A stretch of DNA of 64,000 bases, taken from Asticcacaulis excentricus CB 48. GTDB lineage: Bacteria; Pseudomonadota; Alphaproteobacteria; Caulobacterales; Caulobacteraceae. The stretch lies in contig NC_014816.1 of assembly GCF_000175215.2 (NCBI RefSeq), forward strand, positions 1,237,001 to 1,301,000, given 5' to 3'. Every line of letters begins with the position of its first letter. Position 1 is the first letter of the stretch. The notes beneath the pieces are model-generated. The model was not told the DNA's origin. It ran no database searches and saw only the letters and a program-made list of their open reading frames with translations. The position numbers were made by a program, and so were the translations under genes. Shown in pieces: positions 9,785 through 17,787 of the stretch.

Positions 9785-9912
9785 TTCACATCCCCACTTG
9801 TGGGGAGGTGGCGGGCGATGTCGCGCCGTAGGGGTATCTTTTCGGCAGGGGTATACCCCTCCGCCTCGTAAACTCGGCACCTCCCCATACAGTGGGGAGG
9901 AGGGAAATCGTG
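9785..9912. repeat. Palindromic intergenic element, type A
   Basis: A stretch of about 128 bp whose two ends are inverted copies of one another. Each end is itself a small hairpin (TCCCCACTTGTGGGGAGGTG on the left; CACCTCCCCATACAGTGGGG on the right). A perfect AGGGGTATACCCCT palindrome lies at 9847-9860. It fills the gap between two genes that are both on the minus strand. The architecture is that of a dispersed non-coding repeat family. Confidence 0.6.
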
Positions 9913-9925
9913 AAGTCACCTCAGT

Positions 9926-10879
9926 CTAGAGCGAGGGCGTGGTTACGGTCGCACCCTGCTGCTCCAGTTGTTGCAAGGCGCCTCCGGGGGTGAGAAGCGC
10001 TGACAAGGGCAGCACAATCAGGGACTTACCCGGCGTTCCTAAGGCAGTATTGATCGCGCCCACCGTCTGTTCGACCGACTGCCCCAGCATGGCCTTGGTC
10101 GAAGGCGCGCCTTCGAGACAGGCAAGAAGTGCTGAATCCGGCGACAAACGCTGCACGGCCTTGAGATCGCCAATGGCCCAGGCTTCGGTGGCGGCGCGGG
10201 CGTTCTTTATGGCAAAGTCAATCTCATCCAGCGTGGCCGCGACGCAATGCGCCTCTTGCTGCGTGCTAAAATCATCGATGCGCCCCAGGGTCTTGGCCAC
10301 TGAGAAGCTGCCTGATGGCTTGGTTTTCAGCTTCTGGGCCTTGGCGAAACGCAGCAGCGTCTTTTCCGGGTCGCGCGTGGCAATCCCCGCCTTGTCATAA
10401 ATATCCTCGCGCAGGGTGGCCGCTGCCCAGATGGGCGACAGTTTCTTGTACTTTTCGCGGTCCAGACCGTAGGCATCGGCCAGTGTATAGAAACGCTTCG
10501 ACAGATCGGCTGGCAAGACCTCATCGAGCTTTTTGCCCAGCGGCAGGCGACGATCCATCAGCAGCCGCGCACCGCCGATCAGTCCGCCCTTAGCCTCTGG
10601 CGCGGTAAGCAGCACATTCGACAGGCCGATGACCCGCTCGACACGTTTGGAATCCCACGGGATGCGCTTGGTCATCACGGGCATGGCCCCCAGCACATAG
10701 ACCTCGCTGTCGTCCTTGCGCACGCGCCACAGGGCGGGGCCGGGCAGGCGGGCCGTCACCACCACGTCGGTAATCCATTGATCGCCGTCCTGCATGGGGT
10801 GCGCTTCGCTGATCGTTTCCTGCGCGAAGGCCGCGGGCGCATTCAGGATCAGCGCAGCGAGACAAACGGATTTGAACAT
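9926..10879 (-). CDS. TraB/GumN family exported protein
   Basis: A 317-residue protein with a signal peptide (cleavage after APAAFA, residue 19). The TraB/GumN-type domain starts with PALWRVRKDDSEVYVLGAMPVM, which corresponds to the usual P-A-L-W-x-[IV] ... hGT/hGAxH motif, but the family's GxxH histidine is replaced by AMPVM here. The C-terminus (LIVLPLSALLTPGGALQQLEQQG) matches the typical end of the family with a Leu-Ser in place of the usual Gly-His. Both changes suggest a divergent, perhaps catalytically inactive member. Function unknown; possibly a periplasmic Tiki/GumN-like metal-dependent protein. Confidence 0.75.
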   Translation of the reverse strand: MFKSVCLAALILNAPAAFAQETISEAHPMQDGDQWITDVVVTARLPGPALWRVRKDDSEVYVLGAMPVMTKRIPWDSKRVERVIGLSNVLLTAPEAKGGLIGGARLLMDRRLPLGKKLDEVLPADLSKRFYTLADAYGLDREKYKKLSPIWAAATLREDIYDKAGIATRDPEKTLLRFAKAQKLKTKPSGSFSVAKTLGRIDDFSTQQEAHCVAATLDEIDFAIKNARAATEAWAIGDLKAVQRLSPDSALLACLEGAPSTKAMLGQSVEQTVGAINTALGTPGKSLIVLPLSALLTPGGALQQLEQQGATVTTPSL

Positions 10880-10944
10880 AGCGGGGCTCCTCTTCGGAGA
10901 GTCATTTGAGTCCTAACTCCGTGACCGCAATGGGGCGCGTCCGC

Positions 10945-11181
10945 TCAGTCGCCGCCCTTTGCTGTCAGATCAGCCTCGTCGGGGAGGTATGCCATGATGT
11001 CGCCCGGCTGACAGTCCAGCAGGAAACAAAGTTTTGACAAGGTATCAAAACGCATGCCCTTCACCTTGCCGGTGCGCAGCAGTGACATCTGGGTTTCCGA
11101 GATGCCGACCTGCGCCGCTAAATCCTTTGCGCGCATCTTGCGCCGCGCCAGCATCACATCAAGCGTTACATTGACCGGCAT
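10945..11181 (-). CDS. Xre-family HTH regulator
   Basis: A 78-residue Cro/C1-type helix-turn-helix protein of the small YozG-like group. The HTH spans about residues 15-50 (RAKDLAAQVGISETQMSLLRTG) with a family-typical ending LSKLCFLLDCQPGDIMAY. It follows two DUF2975 membrane genes on the same strand with a gap of one base, an arrangement widely seen for these regulators. It is likely an autorepressor and may act on the inverted repeat at 12172-12189. Confidence 0.88.
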   Translation of the reverse strand: MPVNVTLDVMLARRKMRAKDLAAQVGISETQMSLLRTGKVKGMRFDTLSKLCFLLDCQPGDIMAYLPDEADLTAKGGD

Positions 11182-11182
11182 A

Positions 11183-11671
11183 TCAGACGTACTGCTCCAG
11201 TTCCGCCGACAGGGCCTCGCGCGCCACCTGCAGCGTGCGGATACGCTGGCTTAGGCTAAACAGGATCAGGCCCAGACCTACAAAGATAAGGGTCAGCAGG
11301 ACGTCATTTGCGACGCCGGGCTGCCGGCCGGTATTGTTATAGACCTCGCCCCATACCCAAGGTGTGACGTTCAGCCCAACAGCCAGGCCGCCAAGGATCA
11401 ACCCCGCCCCGCTGTGGCGCAACCCTTTGGACAGAACCGGCTCTAGCGGCGTATCCGGACGAACGCGGGTGATCATGTCGGCAGCAAACCACAGGGCAAT
11501 AGCTAAGAAACCATAGGGCAACAGCGGTAAGCCGCCTTGCAACAGCGCCAGACCGAAAATGTCGAGCCGATGGCTGGTATTCGCCCACAGTTTCGGCAAC
11601 TGAACGACCACCAGCGGTACTATGATACCTGTCGGCAGGCCGATCATGGTTCTAAGAATAAGGGCCTTCAT
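11183..11671 (-). CDS. DUF2975 membrane protein (second copy)
   Basis: A 162-residue inner-membrane protein with four predicted transmembrane segments (about residues 10-28, 42-65, 88-108 and 122-142), the DUF2975 topology. The C-terminus is a charged helix (SQRIRTLQVAREALSAELEQYV) likely in the cytoplasm. Its ATG overlaps the stop of the previous DUF2975 gene (ATGA), and the Xre gene follows one base later. The role is unknown; the pairing with a small Xre regulator suggests a membrane sensor or a regulated membrane component. Confidence 0.75.
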   Translation of the reverse strand: MKALILRTMIGLPTGIIVPLVVVQLPKLWANTSHRLDIFGLALLQGGLPLLPYGFLAIALWFAADMITRVRPDTPLEPVLSKGLRHSGAGLILGGLAVGLNVTPWVWGEVYNNTGRQPGVANDVLLTLIFVGLGLILFSLSQRIRTLQVAREALSAELEQYV

Positions 11672-12159
11672 ACAAAGCTCTCCATATCGGTTTGCAGCTT
11701 TTCACCAGCCTGCGTAATCAACCACAGCATTAGGCCGATCAGGCCGATGGTCAGGGGCTCGATAGCGAAATCATAGCGCACGCCGCGGAAGCGATCCTCG
11801 GTCATCGCGGTAAGGGTCGGCATAATTAGGATCGCCGCGATGGCCCCGTATATCAGGTTTGAACCGACGTCTTTCAGGCCCTTGACGACCGAAGCCCCAA
11901 ATCCTTCGCCCTTATGCAGTCGCATAAAAACATCTGAAGCCGACCACAGGGCGAACAGATAGCAGATAGGAGCCAGAAGGCTGATCCAGAAGGACGGCAG
12001 CACCATACTGATCGACAGCAGCGACACCTGAACGGACGGGTCCGGGTGCATGTTGTTCAGGGGGGCGGCCTTTTCGACCACCAGTCCGGCGATAAGCCCT
12101 ACGACGGCGACTTTTGTGCCTATGCCTATCAGGTCGAGCGGTAATTTGTGTGCAGACAT
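11668..12159 (-). CDS. DUF2975 membrane protein (first copy)
   Basis: A 163-residue four-helix membrane protein with the same layout as its downstream neighbour: hydrophobic segments at about 13-30, 55-80, 100-122 and 136-152, and a motif ASDVFMRLHKGEGFGASVVKGL between helices 2 and 3 that matches AADMITRVRPDTPLEPVLSKGL in the neighbour. The two therefore look like a tandem duplication or a designed hetero-pair. It is the first gene of a three-gene operon ending in the Xre regulator. Its promoter lies at 12193-12222. Confidence 0.75.
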   Translation of the reverse strand: MSAHKLPLDLIGIGTKVAVVGLIAGLVVEKAAPLNNMHPDPSVQVSLLSISMVLPSFWISLLAPICYLFALWSASDVFMRLHKGEGFGASVVKGLKDVGSNLIYGAIAAILIMPTLTAMTEDRFRGVRYDFAIEPLTIGLIGLMLWLITQAGEKLQTDMESFV

Positions 12160-12171
12160 GTGTGAACCCCT

Positions 12172-12189
12172 CTAACAAATTAATGTTAG
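12172..12189. promoter_or_regulatory. Inverted repeat in DUF2975/Xre operon leader
   Basis: CTAACA, AATTAA spacer, TGTTAG: perfect 6-bp arms, lying between the promoter and the first start codon. It is a good candidate operator for the Xre regulator of the same operon. Confidence 0.5.
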
Positions 12190-12192
12190 GGG

Positions 12193-12222
12193 TATATAAA
12201 TTTATATTAGAATTAAAGTCAA
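12193..12222 (-). promoter_or_regulatory. Promoter of DUF2975/Xre operon
   Basis: Minus strand: TTGACT, 18-base spacer, TATATA. It overlaps the last bases of the upstream gene (stop at 12219), in an A/T-rich stretch unlike the surrounding DNA. Confidence 0.55.
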
Positions 12223-12893
12223 GAGCCGGTTAGACGTAGGCCCAGCGCCTGTTTCACCTGCCGGGCCTGACGCGCCTGATCGGTCAGGGCCCAGCCCGGA
12301 ACGCCCATCAGCAGGACCGAAGCCAGCGCAAAGACCAGCGTCCGTAGCGCGCTGTTGTCCCCAAACATGAAGCTCAAGGCCGCCATCAGCAGCCATCCGG
12401 TGGAAGGGATCAACATCCAATCGCGGCGGCAGGTCGCTCCGGTCACGGCGCTGATCAGGGCGAAGACAATGGCGAGAAATGCCATGTTGGACACCGGATT
12501 ATAGGTCCCGGCGACGACATTGCCGACCGAATAGACAAAGATGCCTGCTGCTGCGAAGAGCCAGGCGGCCGAAACGGCCTCGGTGCGCCAGTTGGACAAC
12601 AGGCTGTGCTTGCGCACACGCAAAGCGATAACCACCGTGCCGATCAGGCCGGCCATAAAATAGATGAGACCGTAGGGCAGGGCGGGTAAAAGTCCGGCAT
12701 AGGCCAGGCTCAGGCATAGATGGCCGACGCCCAGCACGCCGCCCCACCACAACAGGATCGGGCCACCGGCCAGACCCGCCGACTCTCCGCGCTCCATCAG
12801 TCGTCGCAGCCGCGTCAGTTCGTCATCCATCCCGGCGACATCTTCCGGCGACAGGGGCGGTAACAGGCTATCGAGCTTGGGGCCCTGTATCAT
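12219..12893 (-). CDS. Multi-pass membrane protein, unknown
   Basis: A 224-residue inner-membrane protein. A soluble N-terminal region (about 40 residues, with DDELTRLRRLMERGESAG) is followed by about six hydrophobic segments between residues 43 and 205 and a short basic tail. I do not recognise a named family. A GAGGAG ribosome-binding site sits 7 bases before ATG 12893. An inverted repeat CTTATA-AA-TATAAG at 12905-12918 lies in the promoter area. The gene is codirectional with the DUF2975/Xre operon, which has its own promoter, and divergent from the cyclophilin gene. Confidence 0.65.
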   Translation of the reverse strand: MIQGPKLDSLLPPLSPEDVAGMDDELTRLRRLMERGESAGLAGGPILLWWGGVLGVGHLCLSLAYAGLLPALPYGLIYFMAGLIGTVVIALRVRKHSLLSNWRTEAVSAAWLFAAAGIFVYSVGNVVAGTYNPVSNMAFLAIVFALISAVTGATCRRDWMLIPSTGWLLMAALSFMFGDNSALRTLVFALASVLLMGVPGWALTDQARQARQVKQALGLRLTGS

Positions 12894-13022
12894 GGCGCGC
12901 TCCTCTTATAAATATAAGCGTTACCACTGATTGCCCGAAGGTAAAGCGGAATCGTGTGGCTCAACCCGGTTGCCAAGGCCTGCGGGTTTCCGATAGTTTT
13001 GTCGTGACACAGGGAGCACGAC

Positions 13023-13697
13023 ATGACGCAGCGGCGGCGATGGATGATCGGTATGGCGGCACTGATGGGGGTGACGCTCCTGCAAGGCTGTTTTCCGGCA
13101 CAGCAAAAGCCTGCAGAAAACACCGAAGCCGCCAAAGCCCCGTCCAAGCCCAAGCCGCTCTATCGCGACTTGCCAGTGCCGCCGGATTCAGTGCGTGTCC
13201 TGATTCAAACCACCAAGGGCGATATTGTGGTCGAACTGGATGGCAAGCGCGCGCCGATTTCGACGGCTAACTTCTTACAATATGTGGACTCCGGAAAGAT
13301 GACGGGCGCCCAGTTCTGGCGCGCCATGAAGTCGGGCAACGGTGGCTTCGTTCAGGTCGAGGCTGCGGGCCACCGCTATCAGCCGATTCCGCACGAGCCG
13401 ACCTCACAGACCGGACTGTCGCACACCGATGGCACGATTTCGACGGCCCGCTATGCCGTTGGCACGGCCAGCAACCAGTTCACCATCTCGGTCGGGGACA
13501 TGTCCTACATGGACGCCGGGCGTGATCCGGAGGGCGACAATCAGGGCTATGCCGCTTTTGGCAAGGTGGTGTCGGGCATGGACGTGGTCAAGAAAATCTT
13601 GAACGGCAAGATCACCAAAAAGAAGATCGAGGGCGGCTGGGACGGGCAGAATCTCGAAAATCCGGTGGAGGTGCTCTCAGCGAAGCGGCTCAACTGA
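13023..13697 (+). CDS. Cyclophilin-type peptidyl-prolyl isomerase lipoprotein
   Basis: A 224-residue lipoprotein with lipobox LLQGC (Cys at about residue 22), then a linker rich in Lys and Pro, then a cyclophilin-like domain beginning VLIQTTKGDIVVELDGKRAP (about residue 58). Such proteins catalyse cis-trans isomerisation of prolyl bonds in the periplasm and assist folding. The domain is divergent: the usual FHRVI catalytic Arg motif reads FWRAMKSG, with an Arg still present, and GTASNQFTISVGDM replaces the usual SQFFI. Activity is therefore likely but not certain. The gene stands alone. Confidence 0.85.
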   Translation: MTQRRRWMIGMAALMGVTLLQGCFPAQQKPAENTEAAKAPSKPKPLYRDLPVPPDSVRVLIQTTKGDIVVELDGKRAPISTANFLQYVDSGKMTGAQFWRAMKSGNGGFVQVEAAGHRYQPIPHEPTSQTGLSHTDGTISTARYAVGTASNQFTISVGDMSYMDAGRDPEGDNQGYAAFGKVVSGMDVVKKILNGKITKKKIEGGWDGQNLENPVEVLSAKRLN

Positions 13698-13910
13698 CGG
13701 CGCTAAGAGCCGGCCTCTCTAAGCGCGGGCGAGATCCATACGCCCCGTACGGCAAGAATCTGTATAAAATATCTCCATTTGGCCCATATTACCAAAAAGC
13801 AACTTGACGCTTTTTTGACGGGATGATCGTCTCAACCGTAACGGGGCGGGCGCGACGCGTGGCGTTCCGGAGCATCCTTTCATTCCGGACATCTTTTAAG
13901 GAGATACGCC

Positions 13911-15545
13911 GTGCACAGACGCAACTTTCTGGCCATGACCGGCCTGACGGCGGGCAGCCTGCTCGTGCCGTCGCTTTACGGGCGAGCCGTTGCCGCCGAA
14001 GTGCTTCAGGAGACGATCGACGTCAAGGTGAAGAAGACGCTGGCTGACGCCGGTCTGAACGCCGCGACCGGTTCCGGGGCCAGCTATTGCGACGTGCGCG
14101 TCGGGCGCTATCTGCGCCAATTCGTTATCACGCGCGAAGATCGCGTTGAAAACGTCGTGAATACCGAGTCGCTGGGTGTGGGCATCCGCGTCATCGCCGA
14201 TGGGGCCTGGGGCTTTGCGGCCACAAATGACATGACCACTGAAGCCGTGGCCAAGGCCGCCAAGCAGGCCGTGGCCATCGCCAAAGCCAACGCGAAAATC
14301 CAGACCGTTCCGGTCAAGCTGGCCCCCGTCAAGGGCGTTGGTGAGGTGTCGTGGAAGACGCCAATCAAAAAGAACAGCATGGAGGTTCCGATCAAGGAAA
14401 AGGCCGAGCGCCTGATCGACGTCAATACCGCCGCACTGAAGGCCGGGGCCGACTACGTCAATTCGATGATGTTCCTCGTCAATGAGCAGAAGTATTTTGC
14501 TTCGACCGACGGCTCCTACATTGATCAGGACGTGCACCGCATCTGGGTGCCTATGACGGTCACCGCCATCGACAAGGACTCAGGCAAATTCCGCACGCGC
14601 GACGGCCTGTCGGCGCCGATGGGTCTAGGCTACGAATATCTCGATGGCGAAGCCAAACAAAAATTCACCGATCCGGCGGGCGTCACCGGCTATGGCCTCA
14701 GCTATGATATGAAGGAAGACGCGATCGCGGGCGCCAGACAGGCGCGCGAAAAGCTCAAAGCGCCGTCCGTCAAGCCGGGCAAATACGATCTCGTGCTCGA
14801 TCCCAGCCATATGTGGCTGACCATCCACGAGTCGGTGGGCCACCCGACCGAGCTTGACCGCGTTCTGGGCTATGAGGCCAACTACGCCGGCACCTCGTTT
14901 GCGACGCTGGACAAGCGCGAGGCGAAGTTCCAGTACGGCTCGGAAAACGTCAATATCGTCGCCGACAAGACGCAGTTCGGCTCACTGGGCTTCGTCGGGT
15001 ACGACGACGAAGGCGTCAAGACCAAGAAGTGGGACATCATCCGCGACGGCAAACTGGTCGATTATCAGGCCATCCGCGATCAGGCGCATATTCTGGGCAA
15101 GACCGAGTCGGATGGCTGCTGCTACGCCGACTCGTGGTCGTCGGTGCAGTTTCAGCGCATGGCCAATATCTCGCTGGAGCCGGGCAAGAAAAAGCTTAGC
15201 GTCGCCGACATGATCAAGGGCGTCGAAAACGGCATTTATATCGTGGGTGACGGCTCATTTTCGATCGACCAGCAGCGCTATAATGCACAGTTCGGCGGAC
15301 AACTCTTCTATGAGATCAAGAACGGCAAGATCACCCAGATGATCGAGGACGTGGCCTATCAGATTCGCACGCCGGAATTCTGGAACGCCTGTTCGGCGAT
15401 CTGCGATGAAAGCGATTATCGCCTGGGCGGCTCCTTCTTCGACGGCAAGGGGCAGCCGGGTCAGGTCTCGGCGGTGTCGCACGGCTCCTCCACCAGCCGT
15501 TTCAACGGCATCAATGTCATCAACACCGCGCGTTCGCTCGGTTAA
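13911..15545 (+). CDS. TldD-like metalloprotease with Tat-type signal
   Basis: A 544-residue TldD/PmbA-family protein. Near residues 302-316 it carries the HESVGH motif (306-311), the HExxxH zinc site of TldD. The N-terminus RRNFLAMTGLTAGSLLVPSLYG resembles a twin-arginine signal peptide, whereas E. coli TldD is cytosolic. TldD/TldE complexes degrade unfolded peptides and process ribosomally made peptides such as microcin B17. The start is GTG 13911 after a GGAG ribosome-binding site. The partner gene follows 24 bases later, so the two form an operon. The substrate is unknown. Confidence 0.9.
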   Translation: MHRRNFLAMTGLTAGSLLVPSLYGRAVAAEVLQETIDVKVKKTLADAGLNAATGSGASYCDVRVGRYLRQFVITREDRVENVVNTESLGVGIRVIADGAWGFAATNDMTTEAVAKAAKQAVAIAKANAKIQTVPVKLAPVKGVGEVSWKTPIKKNSMEVPIKEKAERLIDVNTAALKAGADYVNSMMFLVNEQKYFASTDGSYIDQDVHRIWVPMTVTAIDKDSGKFRTRDGLSAPMGLGYEYLDGEAKQKFTDPAGVTGYGLSYDMKEDAIAGARQAREKLKAPSVKPGKYDLVLDPSHMWLTIHESVGHPTELDRVLGYEANYAGTSFATLDKREAKFQYGSENVNIVADKTQFGSLGFVGYDDEGVKTKKWDIIRDGKLVDYQAIRDQAHILGKTESDGCCYADSWSSVQFQRMANISLEPGKKKLSVADMIKGVENGIYIVGDGSFSIDQQRYNAQFGGQLFYEIKNGKITQMIEDVAYQIRTPEFWNACSAICDESDYRLGGSFFDGKGQPGQVSAVSHGSSTSRFNGINVINTARSLG

Positions 15546-15569
15546 TCGGCGGATTGGGAGATTACAGAT

Positions 15570-16904
15570 ATGGGCATCCTTACCGAAGCCGAAGCCAAGG
15601 CCATTCTCGACAAAGTCATCAAGCTGTCGAAGGCTGACGAATGTACCGCCACCTTGTCGGGATCGATCAACGGCAATATCCGCTTTGCGCTAAATAACGT
15701 CTCGACCAGCGGCATCATCACCAATACCGAGCTGGGGGTTCAGGTGGCCTTCGGCAAGCGCGTCGGCATCGCCACCATCAATGCCTTTGACGATGCCTCG
15801 CTGGAGCGCGTTGTACGCCGGGCCGAGGATCTAGCTAAGCTGGCCCCGGAAAACCCGGAATTCATGCCGGCCGTGGGCAAACAGACTTATACGCCGACCA
15901 ATACCTTCAGCGAAGCGACGGCGACTGTTACCCCGGAGCAACGTGCCGGGGTGGCCGCCAAGTCGATCACCCCGTGCAAGCAGGCCAAGCTGATCGCCGC
16001 GGGCTTCCTGTCGGATGGTCAGGGTTTCCAGGCCTTTGCCAACTCCAACGGCAACTTCGGCTATCAGAAATCGACCTCGATGGACTATACCTGTACGGTG
16101 CGCACCGAAGATGGTCGCGGTTCGGGCTGGGTGGCGCGCAACCTTCAGAGCGTTGCCGACTTCAAGCCGGACACCGAAATCCAGATTGCCATGAAGAAGG
16201 CCGCTGACTCCGCCGACGCCAAGGCGTTGGAGCCCGGTAAATATACCGTCATCATGGAACCGGCCGCTTCGGCGGGCCTAATCTCGTTCATGATGAACTT
16301 CTTTGACGCACGCTCGGCTGATGAAGGCCGCAGCTTTCTGTCGAAAAAGGGTGGTGGCAACAAGCTGGGTGAGCAGGTCTATGACCCGCGCGTCACCGTC
16401 TATGCCGACCCGTCGCACCCGGAAGCCGCCGTGCTGCCGTGGGATGGTGAAGGTCTACCGCGCAAACGCCTGCCCATCATCGAAAAGGGCAAGGTGGCCA
16501 GCCTGCAATATTCCCGCTACTGGGCGCAGAAGCAGGGTAAGACGGCGGATGCCTCGCCGGGCAATCTGATTATGGAAGGCGGTACGAAATCGACCATGGA
16601 CCTCGTGCGTTCAACGCAGAAGGGGATTTTGGTCACCCGCACTTGGTATATCCGTATGGTCGATCCGCAGACCGTGTTGTTGACCGGCCTGACGCGCGAT
16701 GGCACCTTCTATATTGAAAACGGCCAGATCAAGTATCCGATCAAGAACTTCCGCTTCAACGAGTCGCCGGTCATCATGCTCAACAATATCGAGGAGCTTG
16801 GTAAACCAGTGCGCGTCGGCGATGATGAATCGCCGTTCGTGATGATGATCCCAGCTATGAAGCTGCGTGACTTTACCTTCACGTCGTTGTCGGATGCCGT
16901 CTGA
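15570..16904 (+). CDS. TldE/PmbA-like protein
   Basis: A 444-residue TldD/PmbA family member without the HExxxH zinc site, so it is the TldE-like partner that shapes the inner chamber of the heterodimer. Family features include a C-terminal domain with NLIMEGGTKSTMDLV and TGLTRDGTFYIENGQIKYPIKNFRFNESP-type strands (shown here in part only). No signal peptide is present, unlike its partner at 13911. It begins 24 bases after the TldD-like gene and is followed by an inserted palindromic element (16919-17048). Confidence 0.88.
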   Translation: MGILTEAEAKAILDKVIKLSKADECTATLSGSINGNIRFALNNVSTSGIITNTELGVQVAFGKRVGIATINAFDDASLERVVRRAEDLAKLAPENPEFMPAVGKQTYTPTNTFSEATATVTPEQRAGVAAKSITPCKQAKLIAAGFLSDGQGFQAFANSNGNFGYQKSTSMDYTCTVRTEDGRGSGWVARNLQSVADFKPDTEIQIAMKKAADSADAKALEPGKYTVIMEPAASAGLISFMMNFFDARSADEGRSFLSKKGGGNKLGEQVYDPRVTVYADPSHPEAAVLPWDGEGLPRKRLPIIEKGKVASLQYSRYWAQKQGKTADASPGNLIMEGGTKSTMDLVRSTQKGILVTRTWYIRMVDPQTVLLTGLTRDGTFYIENGQIKYPIKNFRFNESPVIMLNNIEELGKPVRVGDDESPFVMMIPAMKLRDFTFTSLSDAV

Positions 16905-17739
16905 CGGTTCAGATAACGCTCCCTCTCCCTTTTGGGAGAGCCGGTTCGCCGGTGCGGGCGGGGTGAGGGGGAAGCCCCAGCGTAATTGCGCGCCATTTTC
17001 CGTCTCACCCGGCGCGAAAGCGCCACCCTCTCCCTCAAGGGAGAGGGGCATTAGTCGAGCGTCTTTTTTTCAGATTTTGGCAGGAGGTCTGGCGACGTTG
17101 CTGGCACCTCCGGCGCAAGCAGCCAGCTATGATTTCTGGTTCACGCGCCTGAAATACGCCTCCGGTGACTGGGACGTCGATCAGCGTATGCCGGCCAATC
17201 TGATCACCTCGCTGATCGACTACACGACCTTGCGCGTTGATCCGAAGGAGCATGTGATCGACCTCTCTGATCCAAAGATGCTCAGCGCGCCCTTCTGCTA
17301 TTTGGCCGGGCACAAGCTGGTTGATTTCAGCCCGGCGGAGCGGCGTAATTTCGAGACCTACGTAAAAAATGGCGGATTCGTCTTTGTCGATGACTGCAAT
17401 CACGACATTGACGGCCTGTTCGCCAAGTCGTTCGAGCGGCAGATGAGAACGATTTTTGGCCCACAGGCGCTGAAAAAACTGCCCAATACGCACGCCATTT
17501 ATAAGAGTTTTTTCCAGTTCGACGGCCCGCCCAACACCACGTTTGAACTGAACGGCTGGGGCGACGACCTCGTGCACGACTACCTGAAAGGCATAGAGAT
17601 CAATGGCCGTCTGGGCGTCCTCTATTCCAACAAGGACTATGGCTGCGAGTGGGACTACGACTGGCGCAACAAGCGCTTTCTAGCCGAAGACAATACCAAA
17701 TTCGGCGTCAATATTGTGATTTATGCTTTGACGAGTTGA
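16894..17739 (+). CDS. DUF4159 protein with displaced start
   Basis: The recognisable part begins near 17050: a signal-like segment SFFQILAGGLATLLAPP followed by the DUF4159 domain (FWFTRLKYASGDWD, then GGFVFVDDCNHDIDGLF and a terminal NIVIYALTS). DUF4159 proteins belong to the periplasmic or membrane-attached group encoded beside MoxR and DUF58 genes. The start cannot be resolved. In-frame ATG 16894 lies inside the upstream gene, GTG 16963 lies inside a palindromic element, TTG 17077 lies inside the signal segment, and the position where a start would be expected (17050) reads ATT. The bounds given are the longest canonical reading. It leads the cluster that continues with the MoxR gene. Confidence 0.7.
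   Translation: MPSDGSDNAPSPFWESRFAGAGGVRGKPQRNCAPFSVSPGAKAPPSPSRERGISRASFFQILAGGLATLLAPPAQAASYDFWFTRLKYASGDWDVDQRMPANLITSLIDYTTLRVDPKEHVIDLSDPKMLSAPFCYLAGHKLVDFSPAERRNFETYVKNGGFVFVDDCNHDIDGLFAKSFERQMRTIFGPQALKKLPNTHAIYKSFFQFDGPPNTTFELNGWGDDLVHDYLKGIEINGRLGVLYSNKDYGCEWDYDWRNKRFLAEDNTKFGVNIVIYALTS
16919..17048. repeat. Palindromic intergenic element, type B
   Basis: About 130 bp with inverted ends. The left end CCCTCTCCCTTTTGGGAGAG and the right end CCCTCTCCCTCAAGGGAGAG are each small hairpins, and the inner flanks (GGGTGAGG on the left, CTCACCC on the right) also pair, so the whole element can fold as one long stem. It differs in sequence from the element at 9785 but has the same design. It ends one or two codons before the recognisable DUF4159 coding sequence. 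Confidence 0.65.
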
Positions 17740-17787
17740 GACATCGGACGGCCTTCGCCTTCGGGGCCGGATTATGGGGATTAAGAT

